Notes: generated by a model from the letters alone, not told the origin. A stretch of DNA of 64,000 bases from Lonicera japonica (GCA_021464415.1 JAKCWG010000186.1:1-64000); one strand, 5' to 3'. Positions 32,002-44,986 are shown, counted from the first letter of the stretch. Program-made: numbers and translations.

Positions 32002-34823
32002 AAATTTGTTGTAAGAATATTGATATGTGGATGTCTATAAGTAATATTGTAAGATATTATTTATCCCACATTGGAATGGTGGTATGAATGATGGATTACC
32101 CAATATTGATTATGTAGAGAAGTAAGGAGGTTAGCTCTTAATATAAATAAAGCTAACCCCTACACAGGACAACTTTGTATCCATACAGGACAACTTCAAA
32201 ATATGGCAATTAATGAATTTGTACCACGCCAGAAGCGTGTCAGACCTATAGGTTCCAAAGATTGAACTCCCTAGAAGAGGAAGTCTGATTAATCATGCCC
32301 TAAGAACACTCTTGAAGAGGTTCCTCATTTCACTCAAGAAGAGGTTATGAGAAAATCAACTCTCTTTAAGGCTCTAGAAGTGGCCATTATCTTAAAAAAG
32401 ACGCAAGTCCCTTAAGAGACTATATAAGCTCCTGAAGAGGCATTGGTACCAAATAATAAAGAGATCTCAATATTTAATAAGAGAGATGTGGAATATAAAA
32501 TAAAAGGTCATCGATGACTTATTTGCATATGCAGTAGCTATTGGAATGTCAAAGGGCAATGATAATAATGATACATAATTACGTACAATAAATAAATGTT
32601 GACAAGATAAAAAATTTGGCTAAATGAGAAATTGCCATTAAGGCAAAAAAAAATTGAGTCTCTAAATGAAGGTGGTATATTTGGACCTATAGTATGAAAC
32701 CCAAATAGATATTAACATTTTTTGTTACAAATGGGTGTTCATAAGAAAATTAAATTATAATAATAAAATTGAGAGACACAAGGCATAACTTGTGGCACAA
32801 AGTTTCCTGCAGAAACTTGGGATTGATTATGAGCATTGTATTCCCCTGATTATGGATCCAATATATAAATTTTAAATATTTAATAATTAGCTAAGCAGTT
32901 GTTGAAATACTATGTATGAGACTCAAATATGTTGAAACTGCCAATTTATACGGGGCTTAGACTCTAACACTTAAGTGAAAATCTCACAAAGATTAACTTT
33001 GCCTAAACCAAAGTCGAAGAGTACGTACTTGATAAAACTAAGACGCTAAATGTATGGACTTATCCATTCCAGAAGAATGCGATACAAATTCATTCCAGAA
33101 GAATGCAATACAATCATCTTAGTAAAGATTTGTCTAAGGAATGAAATAGAAACAATCTCATTTTTCATGTGTCTTTATAAACGAATCATTAAAAATGATT
33201 TTCAATAGTAACAGTTTATGTGGATACATTAATCGAGACTCCTGAAGAGTTCAAGAAAACTGCTAACTATTTGATAAAGGAATTTAAAATGATGAATAAG
33301 GTAAAACCGCCGAGCATTCCCATGATTGTCTAGTCTTTATATAAAAATTCATACCGTTTTAAAGAAAAAGATGAAGAAGTATTGGTCCCAAAGCATCATA
33401 TTGAAGTGCAATTGGTACTCACAATGCACCATACTAGAAATTTTCTTATTTCTTTACTTGTTCAATATATATAGCTTAGCACCAACTAAACGACACCAGA
33501 TATGTATTAAACATATCATCAGATATCCACAAGGAACCACTAATTTTATTAGCCAACATTATGATATTTGTGTCTACTGTACGTTTTGCAAATTATCACT
33601 TTGATGAGAAAGTATTCCCGCCGTTAGGGGGGATAAGAAAGTTCCTACAGATCTACCCGTTCCAAAAGAACGGCGAGAATTATACTGGGATAATCGCATT
33701 ATGTCTCATCTAGACCCACGTACATCATAATCTGATAAGGTACGAAGAATAGTGTTTTGCAAGAAACTAAACGACACCAGATATGTATCAAACATATCAT
33801 CAGATATCCACAAGGAAACACTAATTTTATTTTATGCACATAACTCTTATGGTTCCAAGTTGATGGGTTATGCTAATTTAGGATATATTTCTGATTATCA
33901 TAAGGTACGATCTCAATTACATCTAGTATTTATCAGTAATAATGCTATTATTTCTTAGTGGTAATTTCATTAAACTACTTTGAAATTTTAGCTCTTTATG
34001 AAACTAATCAGAAATATATATAATTGAGATCCCTACTCAGCATATTCGTAATTCTTGTTAGTTGTCTTATATGACATATGTTTTTAGCATTATCTATGAA
34101 GACAATGCAGCTTGTATAGCACATTTTTAAGAAAGTTTCAAGTTGACAAGTATGAGACATATTTCACATGAGCATTAGAAGAACACAAAGATTGAAGTCG
34201 AGTAAATCCACTTGATGACAACTTGGTAATTTGCTCATGAGGTGATTGCCAAAGCTGATATTCCAAAATGAGTTTAGGAGATTGTTATGATTTGACTTCA
34301 CATCAAATTAAATGTAATTGTCGTCATGAGAGGGAGCATCCTGAAGTATGCTACCTAATATTTGCACGCTGTACTCTTTTTCCTTTAACTAGGTTTTGTC
34401 CCATTGGGTTTTTCTAGTAAAGGTTTTAACGAGGCAGCATATTGTGCATTTGATACCAATTCAATGAACCAGAAGAATGTTGTACTCTTTTTCCTTCACT
34501 TTGGTTTTTTCCCCACTAGGTTTTTCCATAGGAAGGTTTTAATGAGGCAACTGTCATTGAATTGTGGCATAATGGGCATCCAAGGGGGAGTTTTATAAGA
34601 ATATTGATATGTGGATGTCCATAAGTAATATTATAAGATATTATTTATCCCAGATTGGAATGGTGGTATGAATGATGGATTACCCAATATTGATTATGTA
34701 GAGAAGTAATGAGGTTAGCTCTTAATATAAATAGAGCTAACCCCTACACATATTAGAGATGAGTTGAGTAATAAGATTTCTCTTATTCTCTTCTTTCTTT
34801 CTCTCTATTATTTTAACAAAATT
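32002..34823 (+). mobile_element. Decayed copia element with short LTRs, aaatt duplication
   Basis: Two direct repeats define it: tgttgtaagaatattgat from 32007 and the matching ttttataagaatattgat from about 34594 to 34818. Flanks aaatt at 32002-32006 and 34819-34823 are identical. The 3' LTR is about 225 bp and follows a polypurine stretch (caagggggag). The 5' copy is cut short after about 160 bp (ccctacacag). Internal remnants read copia in order: a KRVRPIGSKD segment near 32235, KWVFIRK and LVAQSF-like RT start (32725-32815), and a later KRH..IKHIIRYPQGT segment repeated near 33490 and 33770. The body is 2.8 kb against about 5 kb normally, with many stops. Confidence 0.85.
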
Positions 34824-34960
34824 AACTTTTTGTATTTAATTTCAAAAAAATTGGTCAAAACAATTCCACAGAATTAAGGAACAATTTAAGAATTCATATC
34901 CTAATTGAAATTTTAAAAGCAATGACTTGCTTTTAAAATGAATATTTTATTTAATCATTG

Positions 34961-35458
34961 AAGTTTCCAGCTTGTACTTGCGTTTTTAATTATAAAAACT
35001 TTTTGTTATTTGTTGCTTAGAATGCTAAACTAATTTACGTAATCTGTTGATATTATTTGAAATATATCCTAGTGTATTGAAAATGCTACAAAAAAAATTG
35101 AAATAAAGCTTCTACAGAAAAAATAAAATTGAACAATCGATTCAACATGTACTTTCTTATATGACTCACAATTCTCGCAAAAAAAAAGAAAGAAAGAAAA
35201 GAGATTTATAATAAAACAAAAGACAAAGGAAATTAAATTAATTGTTGTGAACATAAAAAAAAATCATTAAGGAAAAATCCTGGAAGAATTGACCTCTATC
35301 TAAAAATATATTTCGTTATGATACACAAAGAAAGAGGGTGGAGATATTGGAAAACCTAATCTCTCGGAAATACACCCACTTTTTATTTGGTTCTTGACAA
35401 CCGAGTAAGGTGTATATTACCCGGTTATGTGAAGGACTGGATATAAATTTGATAATGT
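34961..35458. other. No gene recognised
   Basis: AT-rich flank between the duplicated segment and the SIRE-like LTR. A ggttcttgacaaccgag stretch near 35390 has weak echoes (accgag, attacccNgt) at 37100-37220 on the far side of the LTR, consistent with one older repeat split by it. Confidence 0.4.
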
Positions 35459-37093
35459 TGTTGACCTTAAAGTCAATTAATCTTATTTTGATAATTACAA
35501 TAAGTTAATAAAGTGTTATTTAACTCGGTTGTTCCAATGATGATAGCCATTTTAACCGATATATCTTCCGACCAAGTGTAACTTCAAACCGAAGCAAATC
35601 TCACACAAGCTTTACAAACGCCTCTACTCACAAGAAATAAACTCAAGTGATATACATGTGCTATAAAAAGCCAAGAAAAGATCTAGATCATCAAGCAAGT
35701 GAAGATATTCACAAGAATGATCTCCACATATTCTACAAGTTATCAAAACCAAGAAAGGATCAAGTATATCAAACAAGCAAAAATACGCACAAGAAAATTA
35801 AGCATCACGAAGACTCGAATTATCATTAAATGGAGTGAGTGCTTAGATTTTATGTAAAGATACTTTATTGATCAAATCCCTTTAGCTCAAACATATTCTT
35901 GCATCTTTTAAAGATTGATTCAAACTAGCTTGAAATTGAATTTATTTAAAAAACATCATTTTACAAAAACTGAGTTTCAAAATAAATTCATATTAATTTT
36001 AAATGATCATATTTTAAGCTCTAATAAACATAGGTATCTTAGAAACATATTTTTGAGGTTTAGAAAAATCATTAGAATTTTATTTGAAACTAAATTGTTA
36101 AATTGCAAAAATATTTTTATTTCACATTTAAAATTCCCTCAATTTTTGTCCAGTTTTGATCTAACGGTAAGATGGAGGCCTTCCCGAACTCCGATCATTT
36201 TGAAATTTTTACAGTAGTTAAACAACATCTCCTGGCAATTTTGTCTAAAATTTGAGCATGATCCAACGGTTTAATTGGGAGAGAAATTAACAAAAAAAAT
36301 TTGAATTTTTTTTGTCAAAACTAGCTGTTTGAACTTTGACAAATGTGCTATTTTGACCCATTAATTAATTAATCCACTACAAACGGCTACAAACTTTTTC
36401 AAGCTATAAATATGAGTTTTAAGACTCATTTTTAACAACTTGAATGATCATACAAAACCATTTTTCATATATTCTTATTATTCAAGTATTGTAGCTAAAG
36501 CATTGATCAATCTCTTCATTCTTTGAGCCTATATTCATTTATCAATATTGATATCTCTTAGTGTGAGCTTCATTTGTATTTTTTTATACACAAGAGAGAT
36601 ATTGTACATTGGTGTTCGCCACCAAAACTTATTCAAATCATAATTGTGAGAGGTGTATCTCATAGATTAGCAAGAAGGATTTCTTGTGAAAGTATTGAAG
36701 GTGTTTTCAATACTTGAGAGAGTGTGCGATAAGAATACACTTGTAGAGGTTTGATCTTTACCCGGAAGGAGATCGATTATAGTGGAAATTCTCGGGGAAC
36801 TAACCGAGCGCGGAGTAGGAGGAACAAGCCGAACCGTGTGGACAAAAAATCTTCGACTTCAAATTGGTTCAATCTTTCTTACTCAATCTCTTTATTTATT
36901 TGTTATATTAATTGATTGAAGTTGCTTATATTATTGCTTATTCTTGGGATTGATTATTTAATTGATTGTTTTCCTTGATAAATTTATTTAACTAAGTTGC
37001 TTTGCTTAAATATTTTTAAAACGTTTTAATTCCGCATTAAGTTTTAAAAACCCTATTCACCCCCCTCTAGGGTATTTTCCGACCTACAAATGC
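35454..37093 (+). mobile_element. Solo LTR, SIRE-like copia family
   Basis: The LTR runs from tgttgacc (35459) to ccgacctaca (37088), 1630 bp, with flanks aatgt (35454-35458) and aatgc (37089-37093). It carries a TATA box tataaata at 36405, an exon-like transcribed part, and the cacccccctctagggt end motif typical of SIRE-like LTRs. The LTR 43575-44981 is the same family in the opposite orientation: both contain the cgaaccgtgtggacaaaaa block (36831; reverse complement at 43767). Confidence 0.75.
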
Positions 37094-38045
37094 CTTATAG
37101 TACGTTGTCAAGGACCGAATATCTTCTTATAGTAGGCCCCCAAGAACCAAGTAACATACACTTTACTTGGCTGAGAAAGACCGAGTGAAAGCGGGAGTAT
37201 TACCCAGTATTTTTGGAGATAACAACATCTCCGCCCAAGAAAAATTGATCATATAGTCTACCGAAAAGAAAACAGAAAGTCGATGTCCAATATATAGTAC
37301 TATATAAATCTATAACAATAAAAATTAAAGGGATATTAGAAAATGGGGCTTTTTTGGAAAAATTAAATTAGAGAAAATTGGAAAATAATATTTTTGTAAA
37401 TTAAGGGCCTATATTTTACTAAACTCCAAAAGATGTGCAACTTTTAACTTTGCACTCAGTATTTTTTTGAATTGTATTATTTTATAGTATCACATAAAAT
37501 TACGTTTGCACTGCAAGTTTTTCAGCAGAATACTATGTCTAATTGTTTTATTAATAGTGCTTTAGAATTATTTAAACAAGTTACAAATTTAAACCCAATT
37601 ATTAATAAAACAAACATGATAATTTTTTGGGTTATGCAAAATTAAGTTTGCACACCATGTTTTCTAATACATTAATATGTATTGGGGTTTATTTGATATT
37701 ACTTTAGAGTGACATTTAAAAATATATTGTTAAAAATATAAACACGTCATATAAAACAAATTGGAATTAAAGTTTTTGGATTGGAGAATTAGGTTTGCAA
37801 AAAATACAATTTTAATCAAATCCCTCAGTATAAATTGAAAAACTATGCGTGCGGATTAAATTAACCTAGATATAGTATTCTATGATTTATATGCAAAAAC
37901 ATTTTAATCATTATATCATATTTAATCCTAACAGTTTGCCAAGCCAATTTTAATTCTAAAAGTTCATTCAATCTTGTCTAGAATGTATCAAGTAAATCAA
38001 TCAATCTCAAATAATCAAGATAAGATATATATAGCGAGGAATCCC
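37094..38045. other. No gene recognised
   Basis: AT-rich interval with no reading frame of note between two copia LTRs. It includes the far flank of the repeat split by the LTR 35459-37088. Confidence 0.4.
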
Positions 38046-39237
38046 TGCTGTGCAGGACTAATCATCAACAAAAAATTCCACTACAATAATCACAAGGGAT
38101 ATATACTCGATTAATCACTAACCGACTAAGACGTACAATTCTTGAGTCGCTCAAGAACACCTCTAGAAGTAACTTCTAGTGTAGCAACTTCTTCCTCGAA
38201 TCTCTCGATTTGGAGCACAGCGTATCATTCGCCTAAGACTCACTCTGATCACTTTGATAGCCTTGCATTTTGATGACGGATTTGGGATCTTTGTTTTTGG
38301 ATCAAGACAATTAATTTGGCATGCAGATGGATTCAAACCCTAGGTAGTGGTGTGATGTAAAAATCTTTTGAAAGATGTATAAAATTGAGGCAAAAAGGGC
38401 CTCAATGAATTATTCCCAATAGGTTTTATATATAAGATAAAATAAGGTTAGTATCCTTTGTAAATTATAAAGTATATCTTAAAAGATCAAATTTTGCAAT
38501 AAAAATTCGATGGCTAGAAAACCTTGCCGGACTGGTCCACATTTAACAAAATGTCTACTGGTCCGCCTTTTATTGCTGGACCAGTCCAGTAAGACTAATG
38601 TGTACCGGTCCACTATCCTAAGAAACAGATTCCATGAAAAATTCAAAAATGCAGCCAGACCAGTACACTGAGTGAAATGTGACCGGTCCGCCCTATCAAA
38701 GGTGGAAACTTAAGATTTAAGAGGTAAAGAAGATCATCCATGGATTCACATCCTTGATTAAAATTAAATTCAATTTGTTTAACCACCACCAAGATATTGA
38801 ATCCAAACATTTTACCAAGCTTATCATAAAATGAACTTCGCCTTCATGATCCTTGGAAGCTTCAGGTAATAAAATCTTCAATGAATACTATAATCGATTC
38901 AACAAGATTTACAAACAAAAATGTGTCTTCATCGAAGGAATTAAGCCAACCATAAATAAACCTTACAAACACAATACATCCTAAACAGACTCAATGACTT
39001 GATAACTATAACACCGCAATCCCAAACGAAATTATAATTATACAAAGACACATTGAACCTAACAAACTAATCTTGAAACTCAACACATGCCAACACACCA
39101 AGCTTCTAGTGGATGTACATAAATACGAACCCAAAAAAAAATAACTCAAACCAAAATACCGTGAAAAGCACTTGTGAATATCTGAGAGAGATATAAAATA
39201 AATAAGCATAGATAAGTAAACAATAGCCAACCAAACA
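38046..39237 (-). mobile_element. Copia LTR (3' LTR of a minus-strand element)
   Basis: Reading minus, a double polypurine tract (aaaaaggggagaaa at 39266-39279 and gagggggaga at 39239-39248) precedes tgtttggttggc at 39237, which I take as the LTR start. Two purine tracts in front of the 3' LTR are a habit of SIRE-like elements. The LTR runs to about 38046 (tgctgtgcagg on plus). It contains a degenerate ggaccggt-type cluster at 38525-38695. The left boundary is approximate and no duplication could be read. Confidence 0.5.
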
Positions 39238-39398
39238 TCTCCCCCTCAACCTATGAACTTATTTCTCCCCTTTTTGTGAGGGATAGCCAAAGACAACCAA
39301 GAACATTCAAAAGTGAATAGCATATGCATCTAAAATTTAGAAAAATGAACCATAGCATATTAAGATAATAAAAGCGAAGTAACAATATCCACAAACAA
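39238..39398 (-). mobile_element. 3' internal end of the minus-strand copia element
   Basis: Non-coding tail with the two polypurine tracts described for the adjacent LTR. It is cut off at 39399 by the Tekay-like LTR. Confidence 0.45.
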
Positions 39399-40773
39399 TG
39401 TAACGCCCCGAATCCCGTTAAGAGGATTTCTCCTCCGAGACCCGGTTTGTCACAGGTGCCGTACGCCGATGGCGGAACAACTAGATACAATCCCTATGTA
39501 AAGCTTATAAATCCACAATATAAATAATAAGAATATTTCTGATTCACAAATTATGTCCATAAAATAAAAAGTAACACTACAACTCAATAGCTAGCCTCCA
39601 ACGAGGTCCCAAATACAAGTATACGATTTCCACAATTTATATGCAGATGTTCTTATACAAATGTAACAAACGAATTATTAATGAAACTCAATGGACAAAG
39701 GTCCTTTTATCATAAAGGACCTATAACTGGTTTGAGGTATAGAGGCCTTCTATAGAGTCATGTCCTCGCTCTCCTTTTTCCCCGAAAGCACCTGTAGAAT
39801 CAACTGGTTGGAAAATATGTGGTGTGAGTCAAAAGGACTCAGTGGGAATCGTATATAATATATTTAAATCAAACAATATGTAGAAATCCTTTTGTTTAAT
39901 ATTACGAATTAAGTCCTTTACATACATATAGTAATTGAAGGAAAACCTTTTCTTATCTCATTAAGCAGTCTTAAAATCATGGATAATGTATAACCGATAC
40001 CAGGTAAACACTATGGCATAGTTAATCATATGTTCATCCCATGAAACTCGAGCCATAATCTTGCAAATCTCGCTACTATCCAAGCGTACAACTAGGTCTG
40101 CATTTCGTGGCCTTTCAACCACGCAGCAGCAGGGCCTCCCGTTATTTTCTATGCACGATTTTGGGTCTTTCACCCAGGGGCGCTTTGTCCTAACTTAAGT
40201 TTCGTGACCATGCCTGGGACTGTTCATGGACTAGTTCTAACAATAGTCTCAGTAAGTTATCACCCATCTTATATGAGAAGCAATTGTATCATTTTAATGA
40301 TTTTCATTAATCAACTATAGCATCAATATGTAACCGACGGGGAAATATCATATTAATTATTCCATCGGGTTTAAGAACTCATAAACGTAGGTTTTGTAAA
40401 AATAATCAACCACTTGAACCCTTAAGAGTAGACGCTTGACTTTATAATAAAGTTTATCAACAATAAAGTGGGTTTTCAAGCAAACCAAATGAATAGCCTT
40501 AATATCTTGTTGAAAACATATGTTTTAATATATCTATATATATGTGTGTATAGGATATCCAAACTTTTAAGAAAAGTGTTAACTTTATATCAATATTTAC
40601 ACCTTATAAAATTGGGGGTTCAAGTAGATTTTGTGTAAAACAATCGGTCCATATCAAATGCCTCGTTGAACCAAGTTATTTTAACAATAAGTAGACCACT
40701 TGGTTCATCAATTCCAACATTTCATCATGCTTTCATCATATACCCAAAATATATATGTGTGTATATATATAAC
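39399..40773 (-). mobile_element. Tekay-like LTR copy, truncated or interrupted
   Basis: Begins tgtaacgccccgaatccc at 39399 and is collinear with the LTRs at 448, 7543 and 61832 through the gacccgg and ggtctgcatttcgtggcc blocks (39438, 40100). No primer site lies to the left. Collinearity is lost near 40774, where an oppositely oriented copy begins. Confidence 0.7.
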
Positions 40774-42410
40774 TGTAACAACACGTTCTTAAATTTCATG
40801 ATCATCACATTTAATATCGCGATTAAGGCGATTCCGAGCTCCGGATAGTGATATACTGCTCTGAAAGGATCGACAGGGTTCGGAGACTTCCAATGAGTTC
40901 CATTAATATATTTAAGCTTGTTAGAATAGCCGTAAGTCATTTCGGGTGGTTCGAGTTGAAATCGAGATATAAATTTCAAATTTTCAATTTACACGACTTC
41001 ATGATTTTGGATAACTTTGAGGAAGCGTAACACCTTCGTTCTTTACCAGATTGAGTTTCCGTCCATAAGGGGGTGTATATTTTTATGAAATCTACAATTT
41101 TCATGTTTTATTCGAAGGCAAATTCAGACTCCTACTATGTCGAAATTGAGCGCGAAATAGGTTAATCGCTAACAGTTCATTTTGTAACCTTGTGCGTAGA
41201 GCTGACTTCGACCCATTTCTGAGAATAATCCATCGATAATTTGGGAAATCTTTCTTCAGGAAGTTGTAGAGCATTTGACAAGCTTTTCGTGGACATAAAG
41301 ATCACCTCGATCGGAGTCCCGAACGAAAAGTTATGGTTAATTGAAGTTCGCTGCTGCTAGAACCTTTTTATGCGCGGACATAATTTTTATATATATTAGC
41401 AAGCTTCAGTCCGTTTCATTCTTCTCTCATAATACACTCAGACCATTTTAGAGATAGAGAGATAGCTTGTTCATGAAGAAGGGTTGAAGAAAACCCCTTT
41501 CACCTAGCTTCATCACTTGAAACAAGCAGCAAACCAACACCAAAACCACCATCAGAAAATATTGTTCATCGTCCTTTTCATCTCACCGCCTGTTCTACAG
41601 TTCGCTCTAGCTCGAGGAAGCTGGTGATTCTTTTAACCTAGAGTTAATACATCATCTATGCTTGTAGGAACCCACTCCAATAAGGTAGGAACACTAGTAT
41701 TAACATATATTTTAAGAGTTATTGCATTCAATCATCATGTTCACGTCAATTTGGGGATTTTTCTATATATCATGATTTCTGCGTATACGTGAGATTTGGG
41801 TCTCTGATTTATGATTATAATGGTTGATTATCACATATTATTGATAGCACATCATAATTTTCTACGTAACTCGCTTGTTTCGCAGATTTACAACAAACCC
41901 ATATTACAGGTCACTAGCACGCAAGCGTATATAAGTTAACTTTGGACAGTAAAATATAGATGCATGCTAGATACAGGATTTTGAACGTAATACGAGTTAT
42001 ACCATACCATATTTTGATATTTATAACTCTTATGTAAATTATTGAGATTGTGTTGGGATTTTTATACTGAGTAGCCATACCGTTGGTACCAGATAGATAT
42101 TTGAGATACAAATCATTACCTTGGGGATATTTTCCATCTAGGTGGACCCGGTAGGGGGTCCCTGCCTTGGGGGCAGAAGAACTCGAGTTAGACCGCGATC
42201 TGTGTGCACATGTTATGAAAAAAATCCTAGATGTGAGTTATGTACGCACGATTATATGACGATAGATCTGGTCACGATGATTTGGCACTCTCGGTATGAC
42301 TATTTACATGTATTATGGATATTTCTTCATGGTTAATTATATTTTGGTTTTGAGAAATTAAATTACATTCCAGATTTCTAAATACTACTGTTTCACATAA
42401 CTAATATAAC
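40774..42410 (+). mobile_element. Tekay-like LTR copy in the opposite orientation
   Basis: Begins tgtaacaacacg at 40774. From there the reverse complement of the right part of the LTR 7543-12636 can be followed: tttcgggtggttcgag (40938) matches gaaccacccgaa-type text near 12490, and ggacataaagatcacct (41291) matches the reverse of 12131-12150. The expected ggggcgttaca end is missing, so the copy is truncated near 42410. Confidence 0.6.
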
Positions 42411-42419
42411 TAATGCGTA

Positions 42420-43200
42420 TCTTGGTCAATAGAATTCGAAAGTGAAGCTTTTTGACTTTGAAAAAGTGTAATTTAGAACCTAATATTGCTACTACATGAC
42501 AAAAATAATTCAAGTTGATTAAACTTCTCAAAAATCACTATCTTAACATTCTTATAAAGTTTGAATAGGTTTGAACATGATTCAAATCAAATCCGTTTTA
42601 AAAAGAATGTTGAAAGTCAAAACTAGCACTTTTTCGGCACTTACGTGAATAAATACCAAAACAATGCCAAATCAGCAAATTCACCTAGAAAACTAACCCA
42701 ACTAATTATAAGATAAAGACTGTCACAAATCAGCCACATTAGGATATTGGTGCAAAATTCCGTGAATTGACGTTTTACGGTTCTTAATCAAATGAAACTT
42801 TTGAGCTAACTTATAGAAACATGTTTTTAATGCATGTAAAGATAAAAAAAAAATACTCATACATTCATTAGGTGATCTATAACCAATGGAAAAATTAGAT
42901 TCAAACCTAAATTGGATTACATTCAAAGATTAATTACGCATCTTTCATTACGGACCTCTAACTAACGATTTAGCCAGACATATTCAAATTAAACATACAA
43001 ATAAACTTAAAAATCATGAAAAATAGTAGTCACGTGCCTAATAATGTAAAAAATCTGATTTAAAAACTTTTGACTTTGGAATTTCTTAATTTCGATTTAA
43101 AATAAAGATTTTACAGCTAAATGACACCCGTGAAATAGTGCAATCGAATCACCCAAATGTAGGAGGTCAAGTTGTAGTATAGACTTATAGAAGTCCGATT
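42420..43200 (-). repeat. Inverted fragment of Athila LTR-type sequence
   Basis: Positions 42420-43100 are the reverse complement of 58258-58940 in the Athila 3' LTR: ttaagaaccgt and catttgattaag near 42780-42795 pair with 58575-58590, and ctttttgactttgaaaaagtgta at 42450 pairs with 58900-58922. The piece 43100-43200 holds a reversed tgtggtt-cga segment resembling the end of the same LTR but out of order. It replaces the 5' LTR expected here for the plus-strand Athila element. Confidence 0.65.
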
Positions 43201-43569
43201 GTCAAACCACAAGGAGGGGGCCTAAAGCTTCGTGTATCACAAGTTTCCAATCACCACCACCACTTCAACCATTTTAACAGCCCTAGTCTAATTTCCAACC
43301 ACCGCCACCACTTCAACCATTCTACCATCAATCCCAACCTCCATTTAGTTTTCAATCTCCACCGAGCAATATCAACAACCACAAGGTTCGAATCCTAATT
43401 CTTATATTCCACCGCATAGGAAAGTCCCTGGGGAGAATTTACAAGGCATGTTCCAGCAGATGCTGCAGACGATGAACTAAATGAAAGTTTCTATAGAGAA
43501 GTTTGCTAATCAGAATGATTCGAAGGGGAAGGCAGTTTTCCCAGCCCAAACTCAGCCTAATCCCAAAGC

Positions 43570-44986
43570 CACTATATTGGTCGAAAAATACCCTAGAGGG
43601 GGTGAATAGGGTTTTTAAAACTTAATCGGATTTTTAAAATCGATTTAAAAATGTTTAATGTCTATATCAATCAAGTAATCAAGAAACAAAGTTAATTCTA
43701 ATCACAAAGTATAAATATCACAATATAAGAGATCAAGAGATAGAAAAATTGAACCGATAGAAGTCGAAGACTTTTTGTCCACACGGTTCGGCTTGTTAGC
43801 CCCTACTTCTGCGCTCGGTTAGTACCCCGAGAATTTCCACTAATTTTTATCTTCTTCCGGGTGAAGATCAAACCTCTACAAGTGTATTATTCTCACACAC
43901 TCTTACAAGTATTGAATATCTCTCAATACTCTCACAAGATTTTCACTCTTGCTATCTTAAGAGACAAACCTCTCTTAATGTTTGAAAGAAAAGATTTGGT
44001 GACTAACACCAATGTACAATAGCTCTCAAGTGTATGAAGATTACAATTTATGCTCACACTAAGAGATGTCAAATTTGATCAACAAAATATAGCTCAAAAT
44101 AAAGATGATTGATCAAAAGAAATGTTCTTGAATCTTTGAATATTGAATGTAGATTAATAGAATAGTGTAGGAATGATTCAAGAGTGTTTAAATAAGTCTT
44201 AGATGGTGTATATATAGTCTAGGACACCATATGGCCGTTTGGAGGGAGTTGGTAGAGGTTTGGTACCAAAAGTGGTAAAAAATCTGAAATCCAACAGCTA
44301 GTTTCTGGGCCATCAGTTGGCTGGGCAAGGCTCATCAGTCGACTGAGTGCCCATCAGTCGACTGATGGTTCCCTCTGGTCTGCTGCCAGATTGACCAAAA
44401 ATTCCATTTTTCACACTTATGCAAATTAGCTCAAAAATCAATCTTGAAGCTAGGGGATACTTAAATATGACTTTCTAAGACTTCTATAATGTAAAGAGCT
44501 CCGAAATGAGTTCGTTTAATATTTAAAATGAATTTGTTTCAAGAACGGGTTTTTCACTAAAAATAAGATTTTTGACGGAAACTTGATTCAACTTTTGATT
44601 TGATCAATCTTATAATATAGAAATATTGTATGAGCTATTATGATGATCAAATTGGAATCTTTACAATGGAAACTAAAGCACTCACTCACATATACAATAA
44701 CAAGTCTTCGAGGGCTTTGTTCGTATCTTCGTTTCTCTTCTTCCTTGGCTCAATGTTCTTCAAAGAAATGCCATTGGACATGTATTAACCAAGAGTTGTG
44801 TGAGGTGTAAGATATTGATTGCAATACTTTGTAGATGAATGATCTTGATTCCGGCTTTTCGGTTAAGTCCACGTATGATCAATTTATTGTGGCTATAGCT
44901 TAAAACATCAACTAAGTTAAATTACACAAGATTAAGTTTATTGTTATTATCAAAACAAGATTAGTGACTTTCAAGTCAACACACTA
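43570..44986 (-). mobile_element. Solo LTR, SIRE-like copia family, cacta duplication
   Basis: Reading minus, the LTR begins tgttgacttgaaagtca (44981) and ends cgaccaata (43575), 1407 bp. Flanks cacta at 43570-43574 and 44982-44986 are identical. The terminal CA has become TA. It contains a catcagtcgactgatg palindrome cluster (44301-44368). Gag sequence of the host Athila element continues on both sides. Confidence 0.9.
44301..44368. repeat. CATCAGTCGACTGATG palindrome cluster
   Basis: A perfect 18-bp palindrome ccatcagtcgactgatgg lies at 44351-44368, preceded by two diverged half-copies (ccatcagttggctggg at 44310, ctcatcagtcgactgag at 44331). The cluster lies in the SIRE-like LTR, upstream in LTR sense of a tatatata box near 44211-44218. 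Confidence 0.85.

Larger units (their letters stand above)
30150..34960. repeat. Interrupted paralogue of TNL intron-2 sequence
   Basis: This is the second copy of the segment at 21900-22640, broken by an LTR (30387-31654) and a short copia element (32007-34818). It may be what remains of a tandemly duplicated TNL intron, or a shared older repeat. No second NB-ARC or TIR exon is visible beside it. Confidence 0.65.

Noticed and set aside
28923..35400. A second complete TNL gene upstream of the first
   Set aside because: Only intron-like sequence is duplicated; no TIR, P-loop or LRR motif appears in 28923-35400.
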